A stretch of 5,012 nt of DNA from Patescibacteria group bacterium (GTDB lineage: Bacteria; Patescibacteriota; Minisyncoccia; Phycocordibacterales; EsbW-18), in NCBI GenBank assembly GCA_030917725.1, contig JAUPUE010000052.1, positions 1-5,012 on the forward strand. Reading direction: 5' to 3'. Shown here one piece after another: positions 1 to 4,909 of this stretch. Position 1 is the first letter of the stretch. Every line of letters starts with the position of its first letter. The notes under the pieces are model-generated. The model saw only the letters and a list, made by a program, of their open reading frames with translations, made no database searches and was not told the origin of the DNA. A program made the translations under genes and the position numbers.

Positions 1-477
1 ACGGCAGCTCGAGTTCGTCTCTTGTCTGAGATGAATCGAGACATTCTTGTGTCCGAGATTCGCTCGTTCATCAATGCCTTTGATGCAGAGCTTAAGGGCA
101 AAGCAAATACCGAAGCCCGACATCTCTCGGACGTCCTTGAAGAGGTACAAGATGTTCCTCGAATCTCCTATCAGTCATCTCAGACAGTTCGACCCGAACG
201 ACAGATGATAATTAAAGGACAAGCACGAGGTCCTATAAAGGACATTCAAAAAGACACGTTTAAAATTGAGGCTCAAAAACATGTTTCTAACGGCAAAGAC
301 CGAAAGGAAAAAATCGTTAATGTTATTCGTGAGAAAGGGGAGATAACCATCAAGGACATCGCCTCAATCATGCCGGATTGTAGTGAGAAAACTATCCAGC
401 GTGACCTTGCTGACATGGTGCTTGCAGGGGGTGTCAAAAAGAAGGGAGAGCGTCGTTGGACCGTCTATTTTTTGTAA
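1..477 (+). CDS. DeoR-like winged-helix DNA-binding protein, 3' part (5' end outside window)
   Basis: The reading frame is open from the first base, so this is the C-terminal 158 residues of a longer protein. A TTG at 22 and an ATG at 31 are possible internal starts, but neither has a ribosome binding site and the helical sequence continues upstream of them. Residues about 1-50 look helical, with a segment resembling SEMN...L..EI. A polar, poorly ordered linker covers about 50-98. Residues about 100-156 form a DeoR-type winged helix: a helix (RKEKIVNVIREKGE), then ITIKDIASIMPDCSEKTIQRDL as turn and recognition helix, then a wing ending GERRWTVYFL. From the family it should bind DNA, probably as a transcription regulator; target unknown. 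I associate this architecture with Parcubacteria-type genomes, from memory rather than from a search. No strong terminator follows; only a 5-bp stem at 483-498 lies just after the stop. Confidence 0.82.
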   Translation, partial: TAARVRLLSEMNRDILVSEIRSFINAFDAELKGKANTEARHLSDVLEEVQDVPRISYQSSQTVRPERQMIIKGQARGPIKDIQKDTFKIEAQKHVSNGKDRKEKIVNVIREKGEITIKDIASIMPDCSEKTIQRDLADMVLAGGVKKKGERRWTVYFL

Positions 478-521
478 CGTTTTGAGCGCTCGAGCTCATA
501 TATATTGCGGACCCCGATTGC

Positions 522-550
522 TTGTTCAAAAGGGCCAGAAATGGTATGAT
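522..550 (+). promoter_or_regulatory. sigma70-type promoter with extended -10
   Basis: TTGTTC (522-527) is followed by exactly 17 bases and then TATGAT (545-550). The -10 is preceded by TGG, giving the TGn extended -10 motif. Transcription would begin near 557, just before the stem-loop at 560-604. This is the best promoter in the 411-base gap and would produce the structured RNA and possibly the mRNA of the surface-protein gene at 889, with a leader of about 330 bases. The hexamers and spacing are read directly; activity is inferred. Confidence 0.6.
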
Positions 551-559
551 TACGACCAA

Positions 560-604
560 GCGACGCAGACACTTTATCCACACGGATTTTGTTGTTTGTG
601 TCGC
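560..604 (+). other. stem-loop at the predicted 5' end of the leader RNA
   Basis: GCGACGCAGACA (560-571) pairs with TGTTTGTGTCGC (593-604) over 12 bp including two G-U wobbles (565:599 and 568:596). Inside, ATCC (576-579) pairs with GGAT (584-587) around an ACAC loop, with an internal loop between the two stems. It begins about three bases after the expected transcription start, so it could protect the 5' end or serve as a regulatory fold. Confidence 0.5.
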
Positions 605-618
605 AGTGCCTCTATAAT
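592..618 (+). promoter_or_regulatory. possible second promoter (perfect -10, weak -35)
   Basis: TATAAT at 613-618 matches the -10 consensus exactly. The nearest -35-like hexamer is TTGTTT (592-597) with a short 15-base spacer, and there is no TGn extension. If active, its transcript would start at about 625, in the first bases of the stem-loop at 624-660. It may be a chance match in an AT-rich patch. Confidence 0.3.
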
Positions 619-623
619 AAGGC

Positions 624-660
624 CTATCGCTTCCGCCAGTCGGCGGAGCAAAAGCGATAG
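624..660 (+). other. bulged stem-loop in the leader region
   Basis: CTATCGCT (624-631) pairs with AGCGATAG (653-660) and TCCGCC (632-637) pairs with GGCGGA (642-647). The loop is AGTC and there is a 5-base bulge (648-652) on the 3' side. All 14 pairs are Watson-Crick, so it could work as a DNA palindrome or an RNA hairpin. It is not followed by a T tract, so it does not look like an intrinsic terminator. Confidence 0.5.
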
Positions 661-757
661 AACGACTGTACGTTGATAATTTCATATTGATTGACGATTC
701 TCTGGGACGAACAGATGAAAGAAATGCATGACCGTGCGTCGGTCCTCATTCGCGCAA

Positions 758-832
758 ACTACTCTCGAAGCATTCTGGATAGGGTGTGGAACCCACCGGT
801 TCTATGCCCTTAAAGAATGTTTCGAGAATAGT
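758..832 (+). other. long RNA hairpin upstream of the surface-protein gene
   Basis: Inner stem: 781-793 pairs with 798-810 (13 bp, three G-U pairs, loop CACC). Middle stem: 763-776 pairs with 814-827 (14 bp, one G-U), separated from the inner stem by a GGAT/TAA internal loop. Outer stem: 758-761 pairs with 829-832 (4 bp) after one C-A mismatch. All four wobbles are G-U in the + strand transcript; on the other strand they would be C-A mismatches. The hairpin ends 56 bases before the start codon at 889, too far to cover it directly. Role unknown; an mRNA stabiliser, a regulatory leader element or an arm of an independent RNA are all possible. Confidence 0.6.
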
Positions 833-845
833 GATTACAGTAGTC

Positions 846-866
846 TTATTAGTAGAGTTATTAGTA
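846..866 (+). repeat. direct repeat TTATTAGTA x2
   Basis: TTATTAGTA occurs at 846-854 and again at 858-866, 12 bases apart, between the long hairpin and the start codon at 889. The segment is AT-rich and may be an unstructured ribosome landing zone. No -10/-35 pair is seen here. Confidence 0.4.
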
Positions 867-888
867 AAAGACTTACAAGAAAGAAATT

Positions 889-2814
889 ATGTCAAAAAAG
901 ATTTTTGGCTTGGTTGCTCTCTTTGCAGCAGTTGTCCTCTTTGCCGGTGCAAACACCGTCAAGGCAGCAACAGCTCAGGAGCTCCAGGACCAGATCAACG
1001 CGTTGCTCGCGCAGATCGGCTCACTTCAGGGCGGAACGAGCACTAGCTGTTACAGCTTCACCCGCGACCTCACTGTAGGTTCACAGGGTGCTGACGTTAC
1101 AGCTCTTCAGAATTACTTGGCAGCAAAGGGCTACTTCAACGTAGCAGCAACCGGTTACTTCGGTGCTATCACAGCACAGGCCGCTGCGTCATGGCAGTCA
1201 GCTAACGGCGTTATGCCAGCAGCTGGTTACTTCGGTGCAATCTCACGCGCGAAGTACAACTCGATGTGTTCATCAACAACTCCTACAACAGGAGACGATG
1301 ATGACGACAACGACAACGACTTCGGTGGCAGCAACGGAGAAGAAGCATCACTCGAAGACTTCGATGCGAAGAACGGTGATGACACCAACCTCGAAGAAGG
1401 TCAGGAGGATGCAGAAGTTATGGAAATCGAATTCGACGTTGAAGACTCAGATGTTGAGGTTCAGCGCATCGAAATCTTTGCTTCATCAACGACTGAAGAC
1501 CCTTGGGATCTCGTCGAATCAGCAACACTCTGGTCCGATGGTGATGACCTCGTAACGGTTGAAGGCCTCGACGATGAGGACAACTGGGACGATGAGGCAG
1601 GCGACGCATGGAGCTTCCGCTTCAACGGTGTTGACCTCGTTGTTGGTATGGGTGAAACAGCAAACTTTGTTGTTTCCCTCACACTTCAGAACAACCTCGA
1701 CAACCTTCCAGAAGACCTGGATGTTTGGGTTCCTGACAACGGTATCCGCGCGCTTGACGAGGCTGGTATCGACCAGTACAACACGTCAGCACTCGATACG
1801 ATTAGCGTAGACATCGAGGCAGCAGGTGGCGATGACCAGCTCTCGATTGGTGAGTCAAATGATGATCCGGTAGCATCGACCCTCGAGGTTGAAGCTGACG
1901 AGAAGTCAGAGTGGCTTACCCTCGGTATCATGGATGTCGAAGCTGACACTGAAACCGAGCTCGACGACTTTGTATTCTTGGTTGAAGTTAACCAGGGTGC
2001 AGATAGCGAGGACTTCAATGATGTCATCAGCGACCTCGTTCTCGTCATTGACGGCGAGGAATATGATGACTGGTCAGTTGCCGATGCAAACGCTGGAACT
2101 GGAACAATCACCTTTGATCTCTCAGATGAGGACATCGTTCTCGGAGAGGGCGAAGAGGTAGTGTTCGAAGTTCAGGCTGAATTCTTGGCAACGACTACAG
2201 GAGCGTACGCAGAAGGCACAACCGTTTCGGTTGAGGTTCCTAACGCAACATTCGCTACTGTAGACGCAGAAGGTGTAGACTCAACCGAAAACATCACAGA
2301 CTTCTCTGGATCGTACAACGGTAACGTCATGACCCTCCGCACATCAGGTATCACAGTTGTCGGCGACGAAGCAGCTTCTGACTCAGAAGTTACCTTCACC
2401 GCAGATGACTCAGGAGAGGCTGACAAGGGTACGTACACAATCGTATTCGAAGTCACAGCTTTTGGTGAGGACTTGTACATCGACAACTCGACTCCGGCCG
2501 AGGACAACGATGGCTCTGAAGTAACAACTTCAGCAAGCTACAGTGTCACCAACCCTGGTAACAACACGTCAGTTGGTGTTCTCGCCGCAACAGGTGGCGA
2601 TTACAACACAGAGACGAACTCATGGAAGGTTGAGGAAGGCGACACTGCAGAGTTCACACTCACAGTTGTTGTCACAGCAACTTCTTCATCGAACGCATCT
2701 GTGGCGCTTGAGGCACTTGGCTACGCGCTTACGGACGTCAACGGAACCCATGTCTTCATTGTTCCGGACGAGCCTGAGTTTGAGGAAGGTCCTGAAATCC
2801 TCAGCGTTCTCTAG
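889..2814 (+). CDS. secreted, highly acidic surface protein with peptidoglycan-binding domain
   Basis: Full-length 641-residue gene. Residues 1-26 are a Sec signal peptide (MSKK, hydrophobic core, VKA before the likely cut at 26/27), followed by a short helix (about 29-47). Residues 54-127 form a peptidoglycan-binding domain of the PF01471 type, with DLTVGSQGADVTALQNYL and two GYFGAI segments. The only cysteines of the protein, C54 and C127, flank it and could form a disulfide. An Asp run at 136-144 starts an acidic region. From about 150 to the end the sequence is beta-rich, tentatively three Ig-like blocks (150-314, 315-470, 472-641). Only four Lys and four Arg occur after residue 147. There is no C-terminal membrane helix or LPXTG, so attachment is probably through the N-terminal domain. 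The start is ATG after a purine-rich stretch (877-886). A strong terminator follows. Likely role: cell-surface or S-layer-like protein (inference); exact family not recognised. Confidence 0.9.
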   Translation: MSKKIFGLVALFAAVVLFAGANTVKAATAQELQDQINALLAQIGSLQGGTSTSCYSFTRDLTVGSQGADVTALQNYLAAKGYFNVAATGYFGAITAQAAASWQSANGVMPAAGYFGAISRAKYNSMCSSTTPTTGDDDDDNDNDFGGSNGEEASLEDFDAKNGDDTNLEEGQEDAEVMEIEFDVEDSDVEVQRIEIFASSTTEDPWDLVESATLWSDGDDLVTVEGLDDEDNWDDEAGDAWSFRFNGVDLVVGMGETANFVVSLTLQNNLDNLPEDLDVWVPDNGIRALDEAGIDQYNTSALDTISVDIEAAGGDDQLSIGESNDDPVASTLEVEADEKSEWLTLGIMDVEADTETELDDFVFLVEVNQGADSEDFNDVISDLVLVIDGEEYDDWSVADANAGTGTITFDLSDEDIVLGEGEEVVFEVQAEFLATTTGAYAEGTTVSVEVPNATFATVDAEGVDSTENITDFSGSYNGNVMTLRTSGITVVGDEAASDSEVTFTADDSGEADKGTYTIVFEVTAFGEDLYIDNSTPAEDNDGSEVTTSASYSVTNPGNNTSVGVLAATGGDYNTETNSWKVEEGDTAEFTLTVVVTATSSSNASVALEALGYALTDVNGTHVFIVPDEPEFEEGPEILSVL

Positions 2815-2846
2815 TAGAACTTGAGAATTCAGCCTTAGCTCGATTC

Positions 2847-2882
2847 AACAAAAACCACCCCCTCAAAAGGGTGGTTTTTGTT
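2847..2882 (+). terminator. intrinsic terminator after the surface-protein gene
   Basis: A 14-bp perfect stem, AACAAAAACCACCC (2847-2860) with GGGTGGTTTTTGTT (2869-2882), closes an 8-base loop. The 3' arm carries the T tract and the 5' arm an A tract, so it could work in both directions. It lies 33 bases after the stop codon at 2812-2814 and insulates the surface-protein gene from the downstream genes. Confidence 0.9.
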
Positions 2883-2885
2883 ATG

Positions 2886-2923
2886 GGTCCGCTGAGCGGA
2901 CCTTCAAAGCGCTTAGCGCTTTG
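2886..2923 (+). repeat. two adjacent triloop mini-palindromes
   Basis: GGTCCGC-TGA-GCGGACC (2886-2902, 7 bp) is followed after two bases by CAAAGCGC-TTA-GCGCTTTG (2905-2923, 8 bp). Both are perfect stems closed by three bases, directly after the terminator, with no T tract of their own. They look like small dispersed intergenic palindromes; a similar one lies at 3681-3695. Confidence 0.6.
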
Positions 2924-2948
2924 GGTGATATGCGATACACTGAACTCA

Positions 2949-3113
2949 ATGAAAGGCAATTTCTATGGAAGCTTGCTCTCCTTTCTGGCGATTCTCATTG
3001 CGAGCTTTGTGTTTCTCCTTGGGCTCGCGTATTGGAACGGCGTGAAGATTACAGAAGATGACGGTGTTAAAGAAGAGACGACATGTATTACGAGTTCGGG
3101 AGAAAGCTGTTAG
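2949..3113 (+). CDS. 54-residue single-pass membrane microprotein, unknown function
   Basis: The ATG at 2949 gives MKGNFYGSLL followed by one strongly hydrophobic helix (about residues 9-28) and an acidic, polar tail with two cysteines (C46 and C54, the last residue). By charge the short basic N-terminus should stay inside and the tail outside. The same frame is open to 2871 and has an ATG at 2883, but those starts lie inside the terminator stem and mini-palindromes, so the ATG at 2949 is preferred. No Shine-Dalgarno sequence is visible; a weak -10-like TACACT (2936-2941) would give an almost leaderless mRNA. The stop codon TAG (3111-3113) falls within a heptamer repeat array. I do not recognise a family. 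The frame could be non-coding, but the clear amphipathic layout of a membrane helix plus polar tail supports a real gene. Confidence 0.5.
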   Translation: MKGNFYGSLLSFLAILIASFVFLLGLAYWNGVKITEDDGVKEETTCITSSGESC

Positions 3114-3131
3114 CTTTTGGCTTTTGGCTTT
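3104..3131 (-). repeat. heptamer array, left arm (inverted relative to 3175-3209)
   Basis: The 7-base units TAGCTTT (3111-3117), TGGCTTT (3118-3124) and TGGCTTT (3125-3131) follow a more diverged unit at 3104-3110. Read on the - strand these are AAAGCTA/AAAGCCA, a cyclic form of the AGCTAAA unit found at 3175-3209. The array covers the last codons and stop of the microprotein gene and the -35 region of the next promoter. The 22 bases 3110-3131 can pair with 3173-3194 allowing three G-U and two mismatches. Confidence 0.6.
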
Positions 3132-3145
3132 GAATACGATAGAAT
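3117..3145 (+). promoter_or_regulatory. yqeY: candidate promoter of yqeY
   Basis: TTGGCT (3117-3122), a 17-base spacer and TAGAAT (3140-3145, five of six -10 bases) lie between the two inverted heptamer arrays. Transcription would start near 3152, giving a leader of about 58 bases that contains the right-hand array directly before the ATG at 3210. The -35 is itself part of the left array and is weak. Confidence 0.45.
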
Positions 3146-3174
3146 CCTTGGGCATCTATCTGTCCCCGTTTTAA

Positions 3175-3209
3175 AGCTAAAAGTTAATAGCCAATAGCTA
3201 AAAGCTACA
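3175..3209 (+). repeat. five-unit heptamer array ending at the yqeY start codon
   Basis: Five consecutive 7-base units, AGCTAAA, AGTTAAT, AGCCAAT, AGCTAAA and AGCTACA, run without gap and stop exactly at the ATG at 3210. They occupy the place where a ribosome binding site would be, and no Shine-Dalgarno sequence is present. Confidence 0.7.
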
Positions 3210-3665
3210 ATGTCCCTCACAACAAACATCAAAGAATCAATCAAAGACGCGATGCGAGCCAAAGACGCTGTTAAGCTCACGGTCCTCCGAGGTATCTCGG
3301 CTGCATTCACCAACGAGCTCGTGACAAAAGGCATGAAGCCCGACGGAGAGCTCTCGGATGATGACGCGATGACTGTTATTGCTCGCGAAGCCAAGAAGCG
3401 CAAGGATTCTATCGAGCAGTTCACTGCCGCAGGACGTCCCGAGCTTGCCGAGAATGAACAGGCTGAGCTCGCTATCATCGAAACATATCTTCCGACTCAA
3501 ATGACTCGCGATGAGATTGAAGCTGCAGTCAAAGCCAAGAAAGAAGAGCTCGGTATCACCGATCCTGCACAAAAGGGCCAGTTTGTTGGTGCGGTTATGA
3601 AGGATCTCAAGGGTAAGGCAGATGGCAAGATCGTTCAGGAAGTCGTCAACGGTCTTTTCTCATAA
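3210..3665 (+). CDS. yqeY: GatB/YqeY domain-containing protein
   Basis: The 151-residue product has the full length usual for the free-standing YqeY family (PF09424). It starts MSLTTNIKESIKDAMRAKD, continues with the conserved K...LR.I.AA..N segment (about 22-36), EAKKRKDSIEQF (60-71), AGRPELAENEQAEL..IE.YLP.QM (73-98), and ends with the GQFVGAVMKDLKGKADGK...V segment (123-146) typical of the family. The protein is all-helical and cytoplasmic. The fold is shared with the C-terminal tRNA-binding tail of GatB, the amidotransferase subunit that converts Glu-tRNA(Gln) to Gln-tRNA(Gln); the exact role of stand-alone YqeY is not settled. The start ATG is fixed by the N-terminal match to the family and by the repeat array that ends just before it. 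No gatCAB genes are in the window, and a separate promoter (3117-3145) suggests independent expression. Confidence 0.93.
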   Translation: MSLTTNIKESIKDAMRAKDAVKLTVLRGISAAFTNELVTKGMKPDGELSDDDAMTVIAREAKKRKDSIEQFTAAGRPELAENEQAELAIIETYLPTQMTRDEIEAAVKAKKEELGITDPAQKGQFVGAVMKDLKGKADGKIVQEVVNGLFS

Positions 3666-3680
3666 GAGCTCCGCTCCCAC

Positions 3681-3695
3681 CGTTCCTGCGGAACG
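3681..3695 (+). repeat. triloop mini-palindrome
   Basis: CGTTCC-TGC-GGAACG is a 6-bp stem with a three-base loop, 16 bases after the yqeY stop codon. It has the same build as the two palindromes at 2886-2923. It could act as a weak 3' end signal, but no T tract follows. Confidence 0.5.
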
Positions 3696-3717
3696 CTAAG
3701 AGTATGACCTTCGCTGC

Positions 3718-3763
3718 GTGGTCCTTGTTTTGTTCTCGTAAACTCGAAAAAACAAGGATCCAC
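3718..3763 (+). repeat. long intergenic inverted repeat between yqeY and rmuC
   Basis: GTGG plus TCCTTGTTTT (3718-3731) pairs with AAAACAAGGA plus CCAC (3749-3763) with one bulged base (3759). After a second bulge (3732), TTC (3733-3735) pairs with GAA (3746-3748), leaving a 10-base loop. The 17 pairs are all Watson-Crick. The 3' arm is not followed by T residues, although the 5' arm ends in TTTT; on the - strand the arm order also gives a TTTT inside the stem. It may stop transcription leaving yqeY or be a dispersed repeat element. The arms are flanked by two copies of TTCGCT (3710-3715 and 3764-3769). Confidence 0.55.
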
Positions 3764-3777
3764 TTCGCTCCGAACCA

Positions 3778-3783
3778 TATATT
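3778..3783 (+). promoter_or_regulatory. rmuC: possible -10 box for rmuC
   Basis: TATATT (3778-3783) matches five of six -10 bases and lies 37 bases before the rmuC ATG, after the long inverted repeat. No convincing -35 is present at the right spacing. The resulting leader would consist almost entirely of the heptamer array at 3795-3820. Confidence 0.25.
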
Positions 3784-3794
3784 TGGAGCAGTGT

Positions 3795-3820
3795 GCTGTT
3801 GGCTGTAAGCTGTAAGCGTC
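3795..3820 (+). repeat. heptamer array ending at the rmuC start codon
   Basis: GCTGTTG (3795-3801), GCTGTAA (3802-3808) and GCTGTAA (3809-3815) are followed by a partial unit GCGTC (3816-3820) and then the ATG at 3821. Period and position match the array before yqeY, with a related GCT core. No Shine-Dalgarno sequence is visible. Confidence 0.6.
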
Positions 3821-4876
3821 ATGACCACCCCCATCGCCATTCTCATCGGTTTCGTCATTCTTGCTGCCGCCGTGCTTGTGGCGTTTTTCCTTTCGAAAAA
3901 GAAACCAGAAGGGAAGGATCAAAACTCCGAAGGTCTTTCGCTTGTGCTTCAGCAAATCAACGAACTCTCGCGCACGGTGGATGCAAAGCTTGGTGAGAGC
4001 GCAAAGAGCATGCACGACTCTCTCAAGACACAGCTTGGTGAATCTGCACGTATCGTCAAAGAAGTGACGGAAGGCCTTACAAAGCTCGATGAAACCAACA
4101 AGCAGGTGGTGTCGTTTGCCGACCAGCTCCAGAATCTCCAAGACATTCTCAAAAATCCAAAACAGCGTGGCATCTTGGGTGAGTACTATCTCGAGACGGT
4201 GTTGCAGAACGTCATGCCACCCGGCTCGTATCAAATGCAGTATGCATTCACCAATGGTGAAATTGTTGACGCCGCGGTGTTCATCAAAGACAAAATTGTG
4301 CCGATTGACGCAAAGTTCTCACTCGAGAATTACAACCGCGTGCTTGGAGCGCGCGATCAGGCAGAGCGCGAACTGCACGAGAAGGCGTTTAAGACAGACC
4401 TCAAGAATCGTATCGATGAGACGAGCAAGTATGTGCGTCCCGCGGAGAACACCATGGAGTTTGCTTTCATGTTCATTCCATCAGAAGGCATCTACTACGA
4501 TCTTCTCATCAATCAGGTGGGCGCCGTAAAGACATCAACACGCGATCTCATCGACTACGCCTTTACCAAGAAGGTCATCATCGTTTCGCCAACATCGTTC
4601 CTCGCGTATCTCCAGACCGTTCTCCAAGGTCTCCGCAGTCTTCAGATCGAAGAGCAGGCAAAGGACATTCAAAAGAATGTTGGTGAGCTCGGACGTCACA
4701 TCGCGAACTTTGACGGCTTCATGGTAAAGCTTGGAGGGGCGCTTGGTACCACAATCAATCACTTCAATACCGCAAAGAAAGAATTGGGCAAGATCGATAA
4801 AGACGTGATGCGCATCACTGGAAGTCCAGCAGGTGTCGAACCGTCGCTCATCCTTGAGAAGCCGAGCGAAGAGTAG
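3821..4876 (+). CDS. rmuC: DNA recombination protein RmuC homologue
   Basis: The 351-residue product matches the RmuC family (PF02646). Residues 4-24 are an N-terminal membrane helix followed by KKK, giving a protein anchored with its body in the cytoplasm. Residues about 37-112 are a polar helical, probably coiled-coil region. The core begins with RGILGE (116-121) and EYYLETVLQNVMPPGSY, then VDAAVF (149-154) and PIDAKFSLENY (161-171). D150, D163 and K165 fit the PD-(D/E)xK nuclease-like site predicted for the family. FMFIPSEGIY (217-226) and VIIVSPTSFLAYLQTV (252-267) are further family motifs. In E. coli, RmuC limits inversion at short inverted repeats, and the protein is longer (about 475 residues); here the coiled-coil part is short, so this is a compact but complete form. 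The ATG at 3821 is favoured because it starts just before the membrane helix. Surrounding DNA contains several inverted repeats, though a functional link is only speculation. Confidence 0.93.
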   Translation: MTTPIAILIGFVILAAAVLVAFFLSKKKPEGKDQNSEGLSLVLQQINELSRTVDAKLGESAKSMHDSLKTQLGESARIVKEVTEGLTKLDETNKQVVSFADQLQNLQDILKNPKQRGILGEYYLETVLQNVMPPGSYQMQYAFTNGEIVDAAVFIKDKIVPIDAKFSLENYNRVLGARDQAERELHEKAFKTDLKNRIDETSKYVRPAENTMEFAFMFIPSEGIYYDLLINQVGAVKTSTRDLIDYAFTKKVIIVSPTSFLAYLQTVLQGLRSLQIEEQAKDIQKNVGELGRHIANFDGFMVKLGGALGTTINHFNTAKKELGKIDKDVMRITGSPAGVEPSLILEKPSEE

Positions 4877-4880
4877 TGCG

Positions 4881-4909
4881 TTGCGATATGGGCGATGATG
4901 AGGTATAGT
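4881..4909 (+). promoter_or_regulatory. promoter of the initiator tRNA gene
   Basis: TTGCGA (4881-4886), a 17-base spacer and TATAGT (4904-4909, five of six) start four bases after the rmuC stop codon. Transcription would begin near 4916, only about four bases ahead of the mature tRNA 5' end at 4920, so the RNase P leader would be very short. An inverted repeat overlaps the whole element. Confidence 0.6.

Larger units (their letters stand above)
557..832 (+). ncRNA. candidate structured leader or small RNA upstream of the surface-protein gene
   Basis: No convincing protein gene lies between 478 and 888, but the + strand folds into successive stem-loops from the predicted start near 557: 560-604 (12 bp), 624-660 (8 plus 6 bp with a 5-base bulge), 730-744 (GACCG, loop TGCGT, CGGTC) and 758-832 (31 pairs in three blocks). 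The first and last contain G-U wobbles that complete their stems only in + strand RNA, which favours an RNA function over a DNA palindrome. I recognise no RNase P, tmRNA or SRP signature. It may be a cis-acting 5' leader of the gene at 889, or a separate RNA; the long last arm recalls the shape of a 6S RNA terminal arm, but I could not identify a 6S central bubble or closing stem. The 3' end is arbitrary: no terminator is seen before 889. Confidence 0.42.

Noticed and set aside
434..685. Small frames on both strands in the gap after the helix-turn-helix gene
   Set aside because: They have no ribosome binding sites or recognisable protein features and cross the stem-loops and promoter; the region reads better as RNA and regulatory sequence.
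557..832. Known housekeeping RNA (RNase P RNA, tmRNA, SRP RNA)
   Set aside because: I looked for the RNase P GAGGAAAGTCC and ACAGAAA motifs, a tmRNA tRNA-like end and the SRP GGAAGCAGC loop, and found none. 6S RNA stays only a possibility by shape.
786..1046. 86-codon frame with a hydrophobic start overlapping the surface-protein gene
   Set aside because: It overlaps the certain gene at 889 by more than half its length, its second half looks like random Cys/Arg/Ser-rich out-of-frame translation, and its start lies inside the long RNA hairpin. The valine/leucine-rich part comes from the TTA/GTA direct repeats.
1686..2135. 149-codon Ser-rich frame on the - strand
   Set aside because: It is antisense to the surface-protein gene. 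Its serine-rich content is the expected reverse reading of Asp/Glu-rich codons.
2871..2948. Upstream start (GTG 2871 or ATG 2883) for the membrane microprotein
   Set aside because: Both starts lie in the terminator stem and the extra residues would be encoded by the mini-palindromes; the ATG at 2949 sits directly before the membrane helix.
3104..3209. CRISPR array
   Set aside because: The units are 7 bases long, contiguous and diverged, with no unique spacers and no cas genes nearby.
3635..4234. 199-codon frame on the - strand across rmuC
   Set aside because: It runs antisense to rmuC and through the intergenic palindromes, and shows no recognisable domain; it is a shadow of the biased codon use of rmuC.
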